Below, piece after piece: positions 21,764 through 33,400 of a stretch of 64,000 nucleotides of DNA. Source of the stretch: Aedes albopictus (lineage: Eukaryota > Arthropoda > Insecta > Diptera > Culicidae); assembly GCF_035046485.1 (NCBI RefSeq), contig NC_085138.1, positions 274,517,694 through 274,581,693 on the forward strand. The letters are read 5' to 3'. Position numbers and translations under genes: made by a program. The notes beneath the pieces are model-generated. The model worked only from the letters and a program-made list of their open reading frames with translations. It had not been told where the DNA came from and made no database searches. Within the stretch, counting starts at the first letter, position 1, and every line of letters starts with the position of its first letter.

Positions 21764-22920
21764 ATGCCGTTCAAAATTGTTCAGACGGTGGAAAACGGAA
21801 AGCTTTGCGTTGTGTCAGTGCGGTGAGAACACAACGGAGTGCTGTCGTGGCCAAAGAAAATTGCAGTGGCTATGCCGCGATAGAAATTCTCACCCAACCA
21901 AGATCGAATTGGGAGCCAAGCCAGCCAAGAAATGGAAAGAATGGAGTTGGTTCCGGACACTCAAGTGGACGACGAAGCAGCTGTTCCTTCGAAGGCAAAG
22001 AAGCTGCGTCGAAAAAATGAAACAAAAGCTTAACGTTATCAAGAACTTTTACGAATTTGTAAGCCATCCGGAAACAAACAACAACGATACCTCCGCTGGG
22101 GCCGAAGAGCCGGATGAAGCTAACATGGCTTATACTTGTTTATTTTTCATTGATTGAGGCGGACAAGATCGACTGCGTTGTCGAAGAAAGGCCTGGTCAT
22201 TCAATTGTTCCAATTAATGGAGAAGAACAGCATTCGGTTATGGAAGAACGTGTTCCAGAAGTTGAAGAATTCGAAGTGGATGATGTGAGTGATTGCAGAA
22301 GCTTCACTAAGCGCTATCGTGTGCAAACCAAGTTGTTTTGTACAACAATCAATTGAAGATCATGGCAAGTTGGGCACATTTGACCACTGCAATCGAAGCT
22401 CTAAATAAGAACGTGTTTTTTTACTGGACAAGGAAACAGATGCTCCACAAATTTTAAATGAGCAGTTCAAACCAATCGGAACAATCAAAGAATTAGATCG
22501 GTTAGAGCGGGAGCGGGAGATGAAGCTACCATGAAGCGTTGCATCGATAACCTAGTACCATTTGCGGAACGGAAAGAGATTCTGCTTTCCGACTGATCGA
22601 TTATTTCGCAACGAGGGAGTTCATGCATTCATGCTCGTGGACAGGGGTAGCTCGAGATAATCCAGATGATGATACACCATTCACATCTAAAGAGTCGGAT
22701 GTGCCTCCTTCAAAAATTCCGCTGAAGTTTTATGTAAAGTTCCGAGAATTGTTCCTGACGATAATCCGGCTGTCAGACCGTGACTACTCGGAGGCTTTAT
22801 GTGAAAAGTTTGAAAAACAGCAAGACGCGCATGACTCAGAAAGAGTTGTCTACGCAAAAACGTCCAATTTGAAGTACAAGAGAAAAAAAGGATGGAGTAG
22901 AGCAACAATCAGAATAGGAC
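21764..22920 (+). pseudogene. DUF4806-type gene relic
   Basis: The start reads ATG then a frame giving MPFKIVQTVENGKLCVV. This N-terminus is typical of mosquito proteins that carry a C-terminal DUF4806 domain. The frame is lost within about 20 codons. Later pieces resume in other frames: IGTIKELDRLER near 22470, YFATREFMHSCSWTGVARD near 22604, then KIPLKFYVKFRELF near 22712. The SWTG motif and the following helix fit DUF4806. Several frameshifts and stops make it non-functional. The family's function is unknown to me. A hAT-type MITE follows at 22936. Confidence 0.55.
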
Positions 22921-22935
22921 AAACAGTGTTTTCAA

Positions 22936-23526
22936 TAGAGATGGGCAAAACGGCTCACTTCAGTGATCGGAACCGAGTCGGATCAATCACTCTAGTGAAC
23001 CGGATCTTCTGAACGGATCTGCGGCTCAGTCATAAATGACCGAACCGCACTGAGCAGTCATAACTTTACGACACGTGCTTATTCCTCACGCCAAGCAAAC
23101 ACTGCTAAACAGCGGTGGCTACGAACCCTCACCACTACAGTTGCATACCAACCGTTCTGTTCACTGGTGAAGAATTCACGCATGCGGTCCGCTTACAACG
23201 CACACGATGTTCAATCGGAAGATCACAGATCCGAGTGTCCTAAGCGACCTGACTCGAACTACCCAAACACGCAGCTAGGGGGTAATGTGGATGCGGGGAT
23301 GCCAAAGCACATCAAGAGAGTGAGTGTCGTATGCTGTGTCTGAGAGAATGAGCTGCAAGCAATTCAGAGCGATGCAAAGAGAAGCGAACGGTTCTTTTCT
23401 CGGGTCTTTCGTACAGAGGCATGCGGACGGGTGATCCGGCTCTCCCTGGAAAAGAGCCACGGTTCACTCACTCATTGCACGGATCCGGATCTTTTCAACG
23501 GGTCCGGATCTGATTGCCCATCTCTA
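22936..23526. mobile_element. hAT-type MITE (591 bp)
   Basis: TAGAGATGGGCAA at the left pairs with TTGCCCATCTCTA at the right. The 8-bp flanks GTTTTCAA and GTTTCAAC nearly match, offset by one base. TIRs with AGATGGGC and 8-bp duplications fit hAT. The interior has GGATCCGGATC-type words and no transposase. Confidence 0.68.
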
Positions 23527-24175
23527 GTTTCAACGCTGTTGAAAATGCTTTGACATCCATGTTCACAACAGAACATGTGCTCGATGAACAAATTGAACTA
23601 CGTAGCACCTTACAAATGTTAATTTCTTGAATTTGGTTTGGCTGACCATGCCGTGTGGGAAATTACACTGTTGAGAATGCTTAGTCATTGGGAGGCAGTG
23701 CCCGTAGCTCCCGACAATTAAAAATTATTTCCTCTCCCGCTTTGACATACATATGCGCAACAGTGTATGTGTTAGATGTTCATCTAATCCCATCCGAAGG
23801 AAGTTTGTGAAAAGAAGGTAAGGGGCTGTCCATTTATCACGTAAGGGAATTTTAACGATTTTTCGACACCCCCACCCCCCCTTGTAAGATTTTTTGTATG
23901 AGAACCCAAATATTTTTGTATGGCGCGTAAGGTTTCTCAAACCCCCCCCTCCCCCCGAAAACCCTTACGTAATTAATGGACAGCCCCTAACCATGTGCGA
24001 CTGTGGAATCGAGTCCAGCTCTAGGCCTACTGGCGACGGGGATAGTCGAGTGACTCCGTAGCTTGAAGGAGTAGAAGCGCCCGTTCTGTTGTGCACATAG
24101 ATGTCAAAACATTTTCAACAGTGTAATTTCCCAATGGCTTGGTCAGCCAAAGCAAAATCAAGAAATTGACAAGTG
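23527..24175. repeat. Inverted duplication around a MITE
   Basis: The segment 23530-23665 and its inverted copy at about 24084-24172 share words such as GAAAATGCTTTGACATCCATG, in diverged form, and GGGAAATTACACTGTTGA. A Harbinger-like MITE (23822-23987) lies in the spacer. The arms could be the ends of a longer unclassified TIR element or a local inverted duplication. Confidence 0.55.
23822..23987. mobile_element. Harbinger-like MITE (166 bp), TAA duplication
   Basis: GGGGCTGTCCATTTATCACG pairs with the complementary right end, and TAA flanks both sides. The interior has C-rich runs (CCCCCACCCCCCC). It is related to, but distinct from, three GGGGCCGTTCATAAACCACG-type copies elsewhere in the window. 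Confidence 0.8.
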
Positions 24176-24348
24176 TTTTCAATGTTCTACTAATGGATGT
24201 CTTATGCGCTCGATAGCCTTTTTGTATTTTTATATTCGCTAATGACACGTGAACTTAAAAGTCATTGACATTTCATGTTTGAATGTTTTCTGTTTTGTTT
24301 TTATCACAAATACCAATCAACAAAGCAAGGTGAAGAAGTGGAATAAAT

Positions 24349-24601
24349 CTGGAGCTCGATTTGAATAGGTCGTATGTGCTTTTGTCGATTAAAAATTCGA
24401 TCAGTTGGATTCGCTTATTATAGCGAAAACCGTTGCAATTCAGCAAAGTTGATACATACAGCAGAATCCTCACAAAACAGGCTTTCTGTTCCATCATTAA
24501 AAGTTTGCAAAATATCTGCCATATTGCTACAATTACTAAAATAAACTGATTGAATTTTATATCGACAAAAGCACATACGACCTATTCAAATCGAGCTCCA
24601 G
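24349..24601. repeat. Inverted repeat pair, MITE-like (253 bp)
   Basis: CTGGAGCTCGATTTGAATAG at the left pairs with the complement at the right end. Arms of about 40 bp read through GGTCGTATGTGCTTTTGTCG. No coding frame; target duplication not resolved. Confidence 0.65.
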
Positions 24602-24684
24602 AAATACAGTGTTTTTCTTATCGTCGATCGGAATAGCCACCATCTTACATTTTATGTCACGCAAATCATGATAGGTACTTAATA

Positions 24685-25098
24685 TTACATCGATGTATGT
24701 GTATGTGTTTTACATTGACCTAAAAGGTGTAACAAACATTGTTTAAGTTGTCTCAAGCAACTTCCTCTGATTTTTATCTCTTCCTTAAAGGGGATTTTTC
24801 CAGATGATCCAGAGATGATCATTCTGTTCAAATTTTTGATTTGATACAATTTGTTTTCATATGGATATGTACAAAATTTTGAAAGAATTCCAAAACGATT
24901 AACATCCTCTACTATATGACAAAACTTATGTACATTATTTAAAATATAATCTTCCCCGTAAAAGTCTTTGAAGTGATCAAGAACAACATGATCAACATGT
25001 TGGCCAAGTCTAGCAGATGAGTGATGTATTACTCTCTGAAGAACAAATGGTTTTAGCATCAAAAAGGAAAAGAAATGCTTATAGACATCAGATGACAA
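24685..25098 (-). pseudogene. CACTA/DUF4218-like transposase fragment
   Basis: A 137-codon frame contains YGEDYILNNVHKFCHIVEDV, FGILSKFCTYPYENKL and QIKNLNRM. This arrangement is seen in the DUF4218-like part of CACTA-related transposases and in insect TE proteins that share it. The upstream catalytic part is absent and the frame ends abruptly in CACACACATAC-rich sequence. I treat it as an isolated relic. Confidence 0.55.
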
Positions 25099-25500
25099 AA
25101 AAGGCTTTAGAACAACTATTAGTTGTACATTTTTGGCAACCGTTTTGAGTGTTGAAATATACAGTGCTTGAAAACGGAATATGCTTTAAATTCAACGAAT
25201 AAGTTACAATAAGTCACAAACAAACAGACGTATTACTATAAATATTTTCGTAAAATATTCACAGATTTTTAGTTACACTATTTTTGACTATCATTCTTAA
25301 TGTATACCTTTGATAAAGGCTCTCGCAGGAGAGTCGCAATTGAAGCACCTAACTTTCACCCTTATTTTTTATAGCCGTTCAGGTGCAGTCCTTCTTCACA
25401 CACCTTCTCCATTTCGTTAGCAAAAGGAGTCAAGACAGCCATGATGCTGGTGGTTTTTGTTTGCTTACATAAATTCCTACTATCATAGGTTCTACTTCAG
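25099..25500. other. Non-coding stretch, nothing recognised
   Basis: AT-rich sequence between the CACTA-like relic and the next TIR element. No frame or repeat that I can support. Confidence 0.4.
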
Positions 25501-27718
25501 CAGGGTGTCTACTACCTGGAAAAACCTGGAAAACCGGGAATCCTCAGGGAATTTTATTTAACAGGGAAAAACCTGGAATACTCAGGGAATTTCTGGAGTA
25601 CTCAGGGAAATTTTACTCCGATAAAAAAAAAACATTGGGTCGTATGAACCTGGTAGTAAAAATCCATACAGAAATTTCGCTACAAGGATTTTTTCCAGAA
25701 ACTCCGTCAGAATTTCTTTCTGGAACTTCTTTAAAAATACCTCCTGGAATGTCTCCCAGGATTTCTTAAAAAATTCCTTCCGCATTTTTGACGCTATCTT
25801 TCTTGGTATTCATTTTTGATTTTTTTTTTTTCAGAAAGGTATACTTCCGGATTTTTTCCAGGATTCCTGAATTTCTCCTGGAGTTTTTCACGGGGATGCT
25901 TCCCAGAGTTCCTCCAGTGCTTTGCTCAAAGAAATCTTCGTAGGATTTCCACCAGAATTTATCCCGAATACTCTATAAGAATATCTGTCGGGATAAATCG
26001 TGGAATTTCTTTCGGCACTCCTCACGGAAATTTTACCCGATTCCTTCCGGAGTTCTTCTGGGGACTTCCCCAGAAGATCTTCACAGAATGTCTTTCAGAG
26101 TTGCTAAAGGAGTTATTCCTGGGGTTTCTACTGAAGTTCCTCCATGGGTTTCTGAAGGAGTTTTCACGAATTTACTGCAAGAGTTCCTCAAGAGATTTCT
26201 TTCATTTTTTTCCTGTGATATCTTCAAACCATTGCTTTGGGCTTTCTTCGAGATGTTCTTTCTAGTCTCCTACGGGAATTTGTTAAAAGTTTTCGCGAGG
26301 TTTATTTCGAAGTTTTACCTGAGATTTTTCTCGGAGTATCTCCTGGAACTTCTCTCAAAAGATTCCTTCCGATGATGGTGTCTCTCAGAGTTTTTCTTAA
26401 TTTACCTTGGATTTTCTGCTAAGATTTTTTTTTCCAGAGCGCCTTCTGAGATTTCCACAGGAGTTATTGCTGATATTTCTCATTGAATTCTTCTCTTGCA
26501 TTCTTTCAGAGCCAGGCTGTTTCTTGTAGTTGTACCGGATTTCTTGTAGTGATACACATGAGAGTTTTTACAGATATTCTGTGCATTATTCTCAAAATTC
26601 TTCCCGGAATCTTTACCAGAAATTGTCCCGAGATTCTAAATACTCCTTTAGGGATTTCTCCCAAAGTAATTGCAGGGATTCAGGGTTTTCCTCAGAATGT
26701 CTCCTGAGATAACTTGCGAAATACCTTATAAGAAATTCATGGAGAAATATTCGAGGGAATTTAAATAAAATCTTGCGAGAAACTCCGCAAAGCGTTATTG
26801 AAAAAATCGGGAACTTCAGGCAAAACCTGAGAAAAAAATGAGACATCTCGAAAAAAGTTCTAGGTAATAGTAATCCCGAGAAGAAATATTAAGGACATCC
26901 AAGGAGGAATTCTGAAAACCTCATAGAATCCTGAAAGCAGCTGCGGGCGAAGTTCCGCGAGGAAAACAAGAGGATTATCGGAAAACTACCGGCAAAGTCC
27001 AATAATTTATGGATAGCTGTCCCGGAAAACCACTAAAATAGATATGGACACTGGCTTTAACCGGCGGCTGTACCGATTGAAAGAAACTTAACACGGAGTG
27101 GCTACGGATAAGAAGCTATTCTCGTGAAAAATTTCATCGCTCGGAGCGGGAATCGAACCCTCATCCACCCGGACTCTAACCGCATGGCTACGAGGTTCAA
27201 CCAATGACATTCTTGAAGAAACTTTGAATAGTTTTGGATGGATCTTCAGGAGGAATCCAGCGAGAATCTCTAGAAATATATCGGAAAACCTTTGCAAGAA
27301 ATATCGGGACGTACTCAAACAGATATCTCGTGTGAAAGAATCCTGCGGAGAGCCAGGAAGAAACTTTGAAAGAAATTTAAGGAATTATGCTCAGAAATCT
27401 TGAAAGAATTTTTGAAGAGTAAGGGAACTTACGTATTTTCGGCAGTTTTGTTCTCTTCGTCATGGGGTTTTTTTGAAACCTGTTGAACTCAGAATTGGCA
27501 TCAAATCTTTCCCAACCTAGATGAATATGATCAAGTTTCAGGCAATTTGACCGGCATAAATCCCTCATGACGAAGAGAACAAACCTGCCGATGATACCCT
27601 AAGTCACCCTTTATAATTTTTAGAAAATTTGGGTTGTTTTATAATTTATTTAAAATTTCATCTGGAAAAACCTGGAAAACTCAGGGAATTTTATTTTGAG
27701 TTATTAGTAGACACCCTG
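25501..27718. mobile_element. TIR element CAGGGTGTCTACTA carrying a minisatellite
   Basis: Left end CAGGGTGTCTACTACC and right end TAGTAGACACCCTG form the TIRs. Subterminal TGGAAAAACCTGGAAAAC and TCAGGGAATTTTATTT repeats occur at both ends. TTCAG flanks both sides. The 2.2-kb body holds a degraded GGAATTTC/TTCCTGGA minisatellite (about 25600-27400) and a SINE-like insertion near 27.1 kb. No transposase is recognisable. The superfamily is uncertain; a 5-bp duplication is not diagnostic. Confidence 0.65.
26990..27200 (-). mobile_element. tRNA-derived SINE (Feilai-like)
   Basis: On the minus strand a tRNA-like head runs from about 27200. Its A box lies in TAGCCATGCGGTTAGAG and its B box is GGTTCGATTCC near 27150. 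An unrelated body runs towards 26990. Intact pol III boxes indicate a SINE rather than a tRNA gene. The 3' end is approximate. Feilai is the well-known Aedes SINE of this kind; assignment is by style only. Confidence 0.6.
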
Positions 27719-27859
27719 TTCAGGGAACTCTTCGATTTTCAATAAATTCGGCCAAAATTCGTCTTTTGAGCTCTTGTAGACAGGTAGACCATCGATGTTA
27801 AACTTCAGTGAAATCAACAACGACTCAGTGATTTCTGGAAACACCCTTTCGACACACGA

Positions 27860-27867
27860 TTTGACAC
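27860..27867. repeat. hAT target site duplication TTTGACAC (left)
   Basis: Exact 8-bp match to 43423-43430, directly outside the two TIRs. Confidence 0.95.
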
Positions 27868-27882
27868 TAGACCTGTGCGCCG
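27868..27882. repeat. hAT left terminal inverted repeat
   Basis: TAGACCTGTGCGCCG, perfect complement of 43408-43422. Confidence 0.95.
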
Positions 27883-27893
27883 ATTATTTTTCG

Positions 27894-27990
27894 ATCGGCG
27901 GCGGCGTACGGGCAATATTTGGTCGGCGGCGGCGGCGTCATCGACGTCACGCCGATGTCAACTTTCGGCGGCGGCGGCGGCGTGAGTCGG
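27894..27990. repeat. GGC-rich subterminal region, left
   Basis: Multiple GGCGGCGGC tracts with GTCATCGACGTCACGCCGATG. They are mirrored by a similar GGCG-rich region at 43310-43412 inside the right TIR. The position suggests transposase-binding repeats; function is inferred. Confidence 0.6.
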
Positions 27991-28237
27991 CGTGGGAATA
28001 AAAAAAATCGGCAACAAGCGTTTGTTCGTTTAAGACACTGTTTTTTGTCGTTTTTGCTCTTCTTACCCTTACCTTACCCTTCTTACGCATTTTAATAATT
28101 AAATGAATTATTTGTTTTTTTTTTTCTTGCCATTCAAAGTATTCCAGAAAAAAAACTTTCACCAAACCACCCGAAGCTTCAAGAATTGAAATTAATATTC
28201 CTGATAGCAAGTTTTACAATACAATGATTAATATTAA

Positions 28238-28356
28238 CCTTTCAGGACACCCGCGGGTTGGATCTTCAAACTGCACCAGGCTCGCGCTGTATACGTCGAG
28301 CGAGGTTCTTTATTGGTGGTGTTGTGCTTTTAACGGTGGCGCGCGTCCTGAAGGGT
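28238..28356. mobile_element. Small piggyBac-like MITE inside the hAT
   Basis: TTAA at 28234-28237 and 28357-28360 flank CCTTTCAGGACACCCGCGGG and GCGCGTCCTGAAGGGT. The terminal pair is imperfect by one or two bases. It lies between the hAT left end and the transposase stop codon, so it does not break coding sequence. Confidence 0.65.
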
Positions 28357-28509
28357 TTAACCAACATTTTTAACTGAATCTCATTTAAAATTATTATGCA
28401 GTAGAACGACAGAGAAATTTTGTTTTTATTTCATAGATGTGTTTTGATCAGTTCAACATGTAATTTTTTATCTTTAGACAAAAAAAAGCATTACGATAGT
28501 TAGAACGCC

Positions 28510-29211
28510 TTATTTAAGTTCAGCGCAAATGTCATAATTATCGTGGATAAAAATTGTCTTGTCAACATTGCTTGGATGAATTCCTGATCTTCGGGCAGAA
28601 ACTATCAACCCTGCAACATTGAATACCCGCTCGCTGGGAGTACTGGTAGCTGGAATACACAGAATTTTCTTGCCAAGAGTTGACAACCAAGGGAACTGCA
28701 TTCGTCGATCCTTCCAAAAGTGCAGGATATCGTTGTCCACTACCTGGTTAGCATGTACGGTGGAAAAATATGCTTGGCATTCCTGCAGAATAACCGATTC
28801 TGTCGTATCAGTAACGCGCGAGTGTTTAACCGCCAGTGCCAGCACTGAAGTTCCAGGACCACGGTTTTCGGGGTTGACTGTTACGCTGGATGTAGGCCGA
28901 TCGACATCAACTTCTTGGACCTCCGATTTAACTACTTCCGCTAGAAATTCCGCTTTTGTCTTAGATTTCTCCTCCAGGGCATCTTGAACACACTTCAAGT
29001 TAATGAAGCGAGGATCCAAAAGAGCCGAAACCAGTAATATTTCAGTGATTGGGAATCGCTTGTTCAATTGATCCTTCATTCCTAGTTTGACTTGCATAAC
29101 CGCAAGGGAGTCGTCGTCGTTATCCTCCAGGCAAGTTTCCACCTCTGATCGTAGAAGAAGGGCCAAGTTGAGAGAAGGCTTTTTATCTGCCGACAGTAGA
29201 CTGACAATCGT
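28510..29211 (-). CDS. hAT transposase exon F (C-terminal, hATC dimerisation)
   Basis: The 3' splice site TTTTTCTTCTAG precedes an open 702-base exon ending in a stop at 28510-28512. It encodes a helical insertion-domain tail, then the hAT C-terminal dimerisation domain. Visible motifs are LLDPRF, ILHFWKDRRMQFPWLSTLGK and PATSTPSERVFNVAG. The SERVF stretch is the family signature and, I believe, near the third catalytic acid. Entry is at phase 0, agreeing with exon E. The exon itself is undamaged. Upstream damage means the gene as a whole is dead. Confidence 0.88.
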   Translation of the reverse strand, partial: TIVSLLSADKKPSLNLALLLRSEVETCLEDNDDDSLAVMQVKLGMKDQLNKRFPITEILLVSALLDPRFINLKCVQDALEEKSKTKAEFLAEVVKSEVQEVDVDRPTSSVTVNPENRGPGTSVLALAVKHSRVTDTTESVILQECQAYFSTVHANQVVDNDILHFWKDRRMQFPWLSTLGKKILCIPATSTPSERVFNVAGLIVSARRSGIHPSNVDKTIFIHDNYDICAELK

Positions 29212-29914
29212 CTAGAAGAAAAAGTGTATTTAGGTGTTTTTGTAGCTTTAGTTGTTACGTTTGTAAATTAGTTGTGACGCATGTAAAGTAGTTTTAAGAA
29301 TTTTCCATGAATTAGACAATGCAATTCTTGGAAAATTCTTCGATTGTTGCATGGAGTGTGTTACGTTTTTTGTAAATAGTTGTGAACATTTTGTCAGTTG
29401 ATTTTCCATTTTATACTAAGGTTTGTACATCTGTCCCTGAATTTGAATGTGCATTTGTAGTGCTCCAAACATTTTAGGAGTGATCCAGTACAAAACACAC
29501 AAGCCGTCCCCTAACACGGACATCAAATTGCAGACGGTCTTGTGTTGTTGCTCAAATCAGGATGCCCCCTTAGGATTAGAAATTCCTAGACCAAAACAAG
29601 CTATGTAAGCAAGTAACGCTGCAAACAAAAGGCAATCCGCCAGAAGAAATACGATTACAGGATTGACTGATGGACCAAGAACAAAAATGAAACCTCGTCA
29701 TCCTGGGTTCGGACTTAGTTATCTATTTGGATAACTGGGCACAATTTATGTTATGTGTTGCATGTTTGTGTTTTGTGCATTTGTAATGTTCCATTTTACT
29801 TTTCGTATCCAAGTTCCCAGACGTGGGGCCCGATACGGAAAATAAAATGTACATTTATAAGGTTCCAATGTACTTTCCGTTACATAGTTTATTCCAAACG
29901 TGCATGCTTTTTTA
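29212..29914 (-). other. hAT transposase intron E-F
   Basis: Begins GTAAAAAAG at 29915 (minus strand) and ends TTCTTCTAG. About 700 bases of AT-rich sequence with no supported feature. Confidence 0.7.
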
Positions 29915-29915
29915 C

Positions 29916-30096
29916 CTCAAAAGGCTGAAGAAATTTGATCAAATCCTCAACCAACGTCCACTCAGCCGACGTAAATATGAGTTCTGTCTTTTCAATCGTT
30001 CCCAAAATAGTGTTTATTCCCGATCGGTTCTGGCCCACGCTCTTGAGCATGTTGAGCAAGGCATGCCAACGAGTGACGGTGAATGTTTTCAATGTT
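29916..30096 (-). pseudogene. hAT transposase exon E, downstream part
   Basis: Continues exon E after the LINE insertion. It includes the tryptophan-containing segment TVTRWHALLNMLKSV, which is the usual start of the hAT insertion region, and WTLVEDLIKFLQPFE before a GTAAAA donor. The reading joins in frame to 34848 and above when the LINE and one copy of its 61-bp duplication are removed. Confidence 0.85.
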
Positions 30097-30157
30097 GGTG
30101 TCGTTTTAGGTGAGGGTCCTGCTTCAATAATTGGAGACTGCTCGGGTTCTACATCGT
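30097..30157. repeat. 61-bp LINE target site duplication (left copy)
   Basis: Identical to 34848-34908 over 61 bases. It encodes transposase residues just before the TVTRW segment, so the duplicated DNA is clearly host (hAT) sequence. Confidence 0.92.
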
Positions 30158-30453
30158 ATCAGGTATCAGTAGGTCGGCTCTAGAGGCACGTTCTCCACCA
30201 TTTGGGAAATTTGTGCCATCGCCATGAACACGAGCCTATTCATCATTTACCTGACGGAGAAGGAAAGGAAAAAGGATAGGAGATGGGAAAGGACAGGTAA
30301 GGGAATAGGATCGTCATACTCGCAAAAGCGTACCACAATGGGTTCACATAGCGTCCTGAAAAGGACACTGTAATAACGCATAAGCATGCCACAATGGTTT
30401 CGAACAGCGCCCTGAGAAGGGCACTGTGATAATGCATAAAGCGTAAAGAGAGC

Positions 30454-33400
30454 CTATAGCTCTTTACCACAGCGGGTCAAGAACAACAGAACGTCCTGAA
30501 GATTCAGGTTTCTGAAGTCAGTTTCACTTAATAAGTGTTTCCCGAGTACTCGGAAACGCAATTGCGCAAAAGCTGGACAGTTACATATTAAATGATACGA
30601 AGTTCCATAATCGGATTCACAGCTATCACATGCAAATGAATCAGCTTGCTGAATATTCGCCATGTGATAACTGAGTCGGCAGTGTCCAGTCAATGCTTTG
30701 ACCAGCATGCTGCAATTCTGCTTTGACAGATTTGTAAGATACTTTGCCACCCCTAGAGATGGCTCAGTACAATACAATTTTGTTTGACGACATGACTCCA
30801 AACTATTCCAGTATTGTTTGTGCTGAGTGGCAGCCCAGGTGTCAATCTGAAGCTTCACCCAACACTTGGATACCGGAATAGCTGGCTCAGGGCCAATGAA
30901 GTCATGTGATGCTCCAGTGCGAGCTAACTCATCAGCCAATTCATTTCCAGCGATGGAAGAATGGCCAGGTACCCATACAAGGTGAACAGCGTTTGCTGAA
31001 TTCAGCTCCTCAATTTGAGTTCGACAAGCGATAACTATCTTCGACCTGGAGTTGGCCGAAGCAAGTGCTTTAATAGCAGCCTGGCTATCTGAACAGAAGT
31101 ATATTACTTTGCCCATTACGTGCTGCTGAAGTGCTGATTGCACTCCACACATAAGAGCAAAGATTTCGGCCTGAAAAACGGTGCAGTGTCTGCCAAGTGA
31201 ATAAGACTGATACAGCCTTAGCTCACGAGAATAAACACCAGCACCTGCTCGACCTTCTAGAAGGGAGCCATCAGTGTAACATACGATGCCGTCTGAAATA
31301 CTTCTCTCCAGATAACCAGATGTCCACTCTTCCCGGGAAGGGAATTTCGGGGAAAATGTCCTATATGGAAAATTACAAGCAATTGTAAGATCACTTGGAG
31401 CAAGGACAACTTTGTCCCAATTCACCAAAAGTGGAAACAACGAGGTGTGTGTTGAACTGCGGTTCACAGGAGTTTCCTCTAGTAAACCGAGTACCCATAG
31501 ACGGTAAGTGCAAGAAAGTGCTGCTTGTTTGAGATGAATGTGTAGTGGGACAACGTCAAAGAGAACTTCGAGCGCTGCCGTGGGAGTTGATGAGAACGCT
31601 CCAGACATCGCCATTAAGCACATCCTTTGGAGATGGCCTAACTTTGATTGGACCGTTCTCACTTCGCCCTTTTGCCACCAAACAAGACATCCATAGGCCA
31701 ATATTGGCCGAACAACAGTTGTGTAGATCCATTTGATATACTTGGGTTTTAGACCCCAAGTTGTACCAAAGGTTCGCCGGCATTGCCCGAAGGCCATACA
31801 AGCTTTCTTGATTCTGAACTCAACATGAGGTGTCCAGGAAAGGTTGGAATCAAGAATGACTCCAACGTACTTTACCTGTTCAGTCACATTGATTTCAGAA
31901 TCAAAGAGACGTAAAGTTCGAACACCATTACGGTTTCGCTTTTCCGTGAAAAGAACAATAGATGTTTTACTCGGATTTACCGAAAGGCCATATTGGCGAC
32001 ACCAACCCTCAACTACCTGAAGAGCGTTTTGCATCAGGTCGAAAAGGGTGCTGATGCACATACCGACTAACAATGTTAGGTAGTCGTCGGCAAAACCATA
32101 AGTAGGAAAACCGCTATTATTGAGTTGCCTCAATAGCGTATCTGCTACGAGATTCCATAAAAGTGGTGATAAGACTCCCCCTTGGGGGCATCCACAAACA
32201 CTCAATTTCCTAATCGCCGCTTGACGCAATGTCGAGAAGAGATGTCGGTTTTTGAGCATTTGGTGAATCCAATTGGAAATCATTGGAGATATACCATGAC
32301 CCCGTGCGGCTTCCAATATGGCATCGAAAGGCACGTTGTCAAAGGCACCCTCGATATCTAAGAAAACACCCAAGCAGGATTGCTTTTGAGCGAATGCCTT
32401 CTCTATATCGTAAACAACTTTGTGTAAAAGAGTCACAGTGGACTTTCCAGATTGGTAAGCATGTTGGTTCACATGAAGAGGCACATTGGCCAGATAAACA
32501 TCACGGATGTGATGATCCAGAATGCGTTCTAAGCATTTCAGAAGAAAAGAGGTCAAACTGATAGGTCTGAAGCTCTTTGCTTCTTCATACGACACGCGAC
32601 CCACTTTCGGAATAAACTTCACAGTAATATCCCGCCAGGATTTGGGAATATACCCTGTAGCAAAACTGCAAACAAGTAGTTGTTTCAAAACATGTTTGAA
32701 ATGATCAAATCCCTTCTGAAGCAAAATAGGATAAATCCCATCTGCCCCAGGAGATTTAAAAGGAGCAAAGCTATTAAGTGCCCATTCAATCGATTCTAAA
32801 GTTATGATACTCCGAGCTGAAGCTAAAGAATCATAACTACAAGAAAAGACATCAGGTTCATCCGAAGATGTAATATCCACACATCCGGGGAAGTGTGTAC
32901 TGAATAAACATTCTAAAACTTCCTCATCAGAGGAAGTGAAATCACCATTTGGCAAGCGAAGTTCGTTCACTTGAAAATCCTTAGATTTTGCAAGGATTTT
33001 GTTCAATCGACTGGCTTCACTCAGACTGGAAACATTTGTACAAAGGTTTTTCCAGCCGGATCGTTCAGCAGACCGAAGAGCTTTCTGGTAGGCCTTGCGA
33101 GCCGACCTGAAAGCCTCCGATCCAGCCGAACGTCGTCTGTTCCAACTCTTTCTACATTGTTTCCTGAGCTTCGCCAGATCGGAGTTCCACCAAGGGGTTC
33201 CTCTTGTGGTCTTCACAGACCGCAGAGGGCAGGCTTCTTCAAAAGCTTCCATGATGAAGGCCGTTGTAGTATCAACGGCATCATCTAAATCACTTGGAGT
33301 GTCAATTGATGGTGAATATCCATGAAATTTGGCTGCAACCAAATCGGTAAAGAGATCCCAGTTGGTTGACCGGGGATTCCTGAAACGCAAAGTTTGCGAA

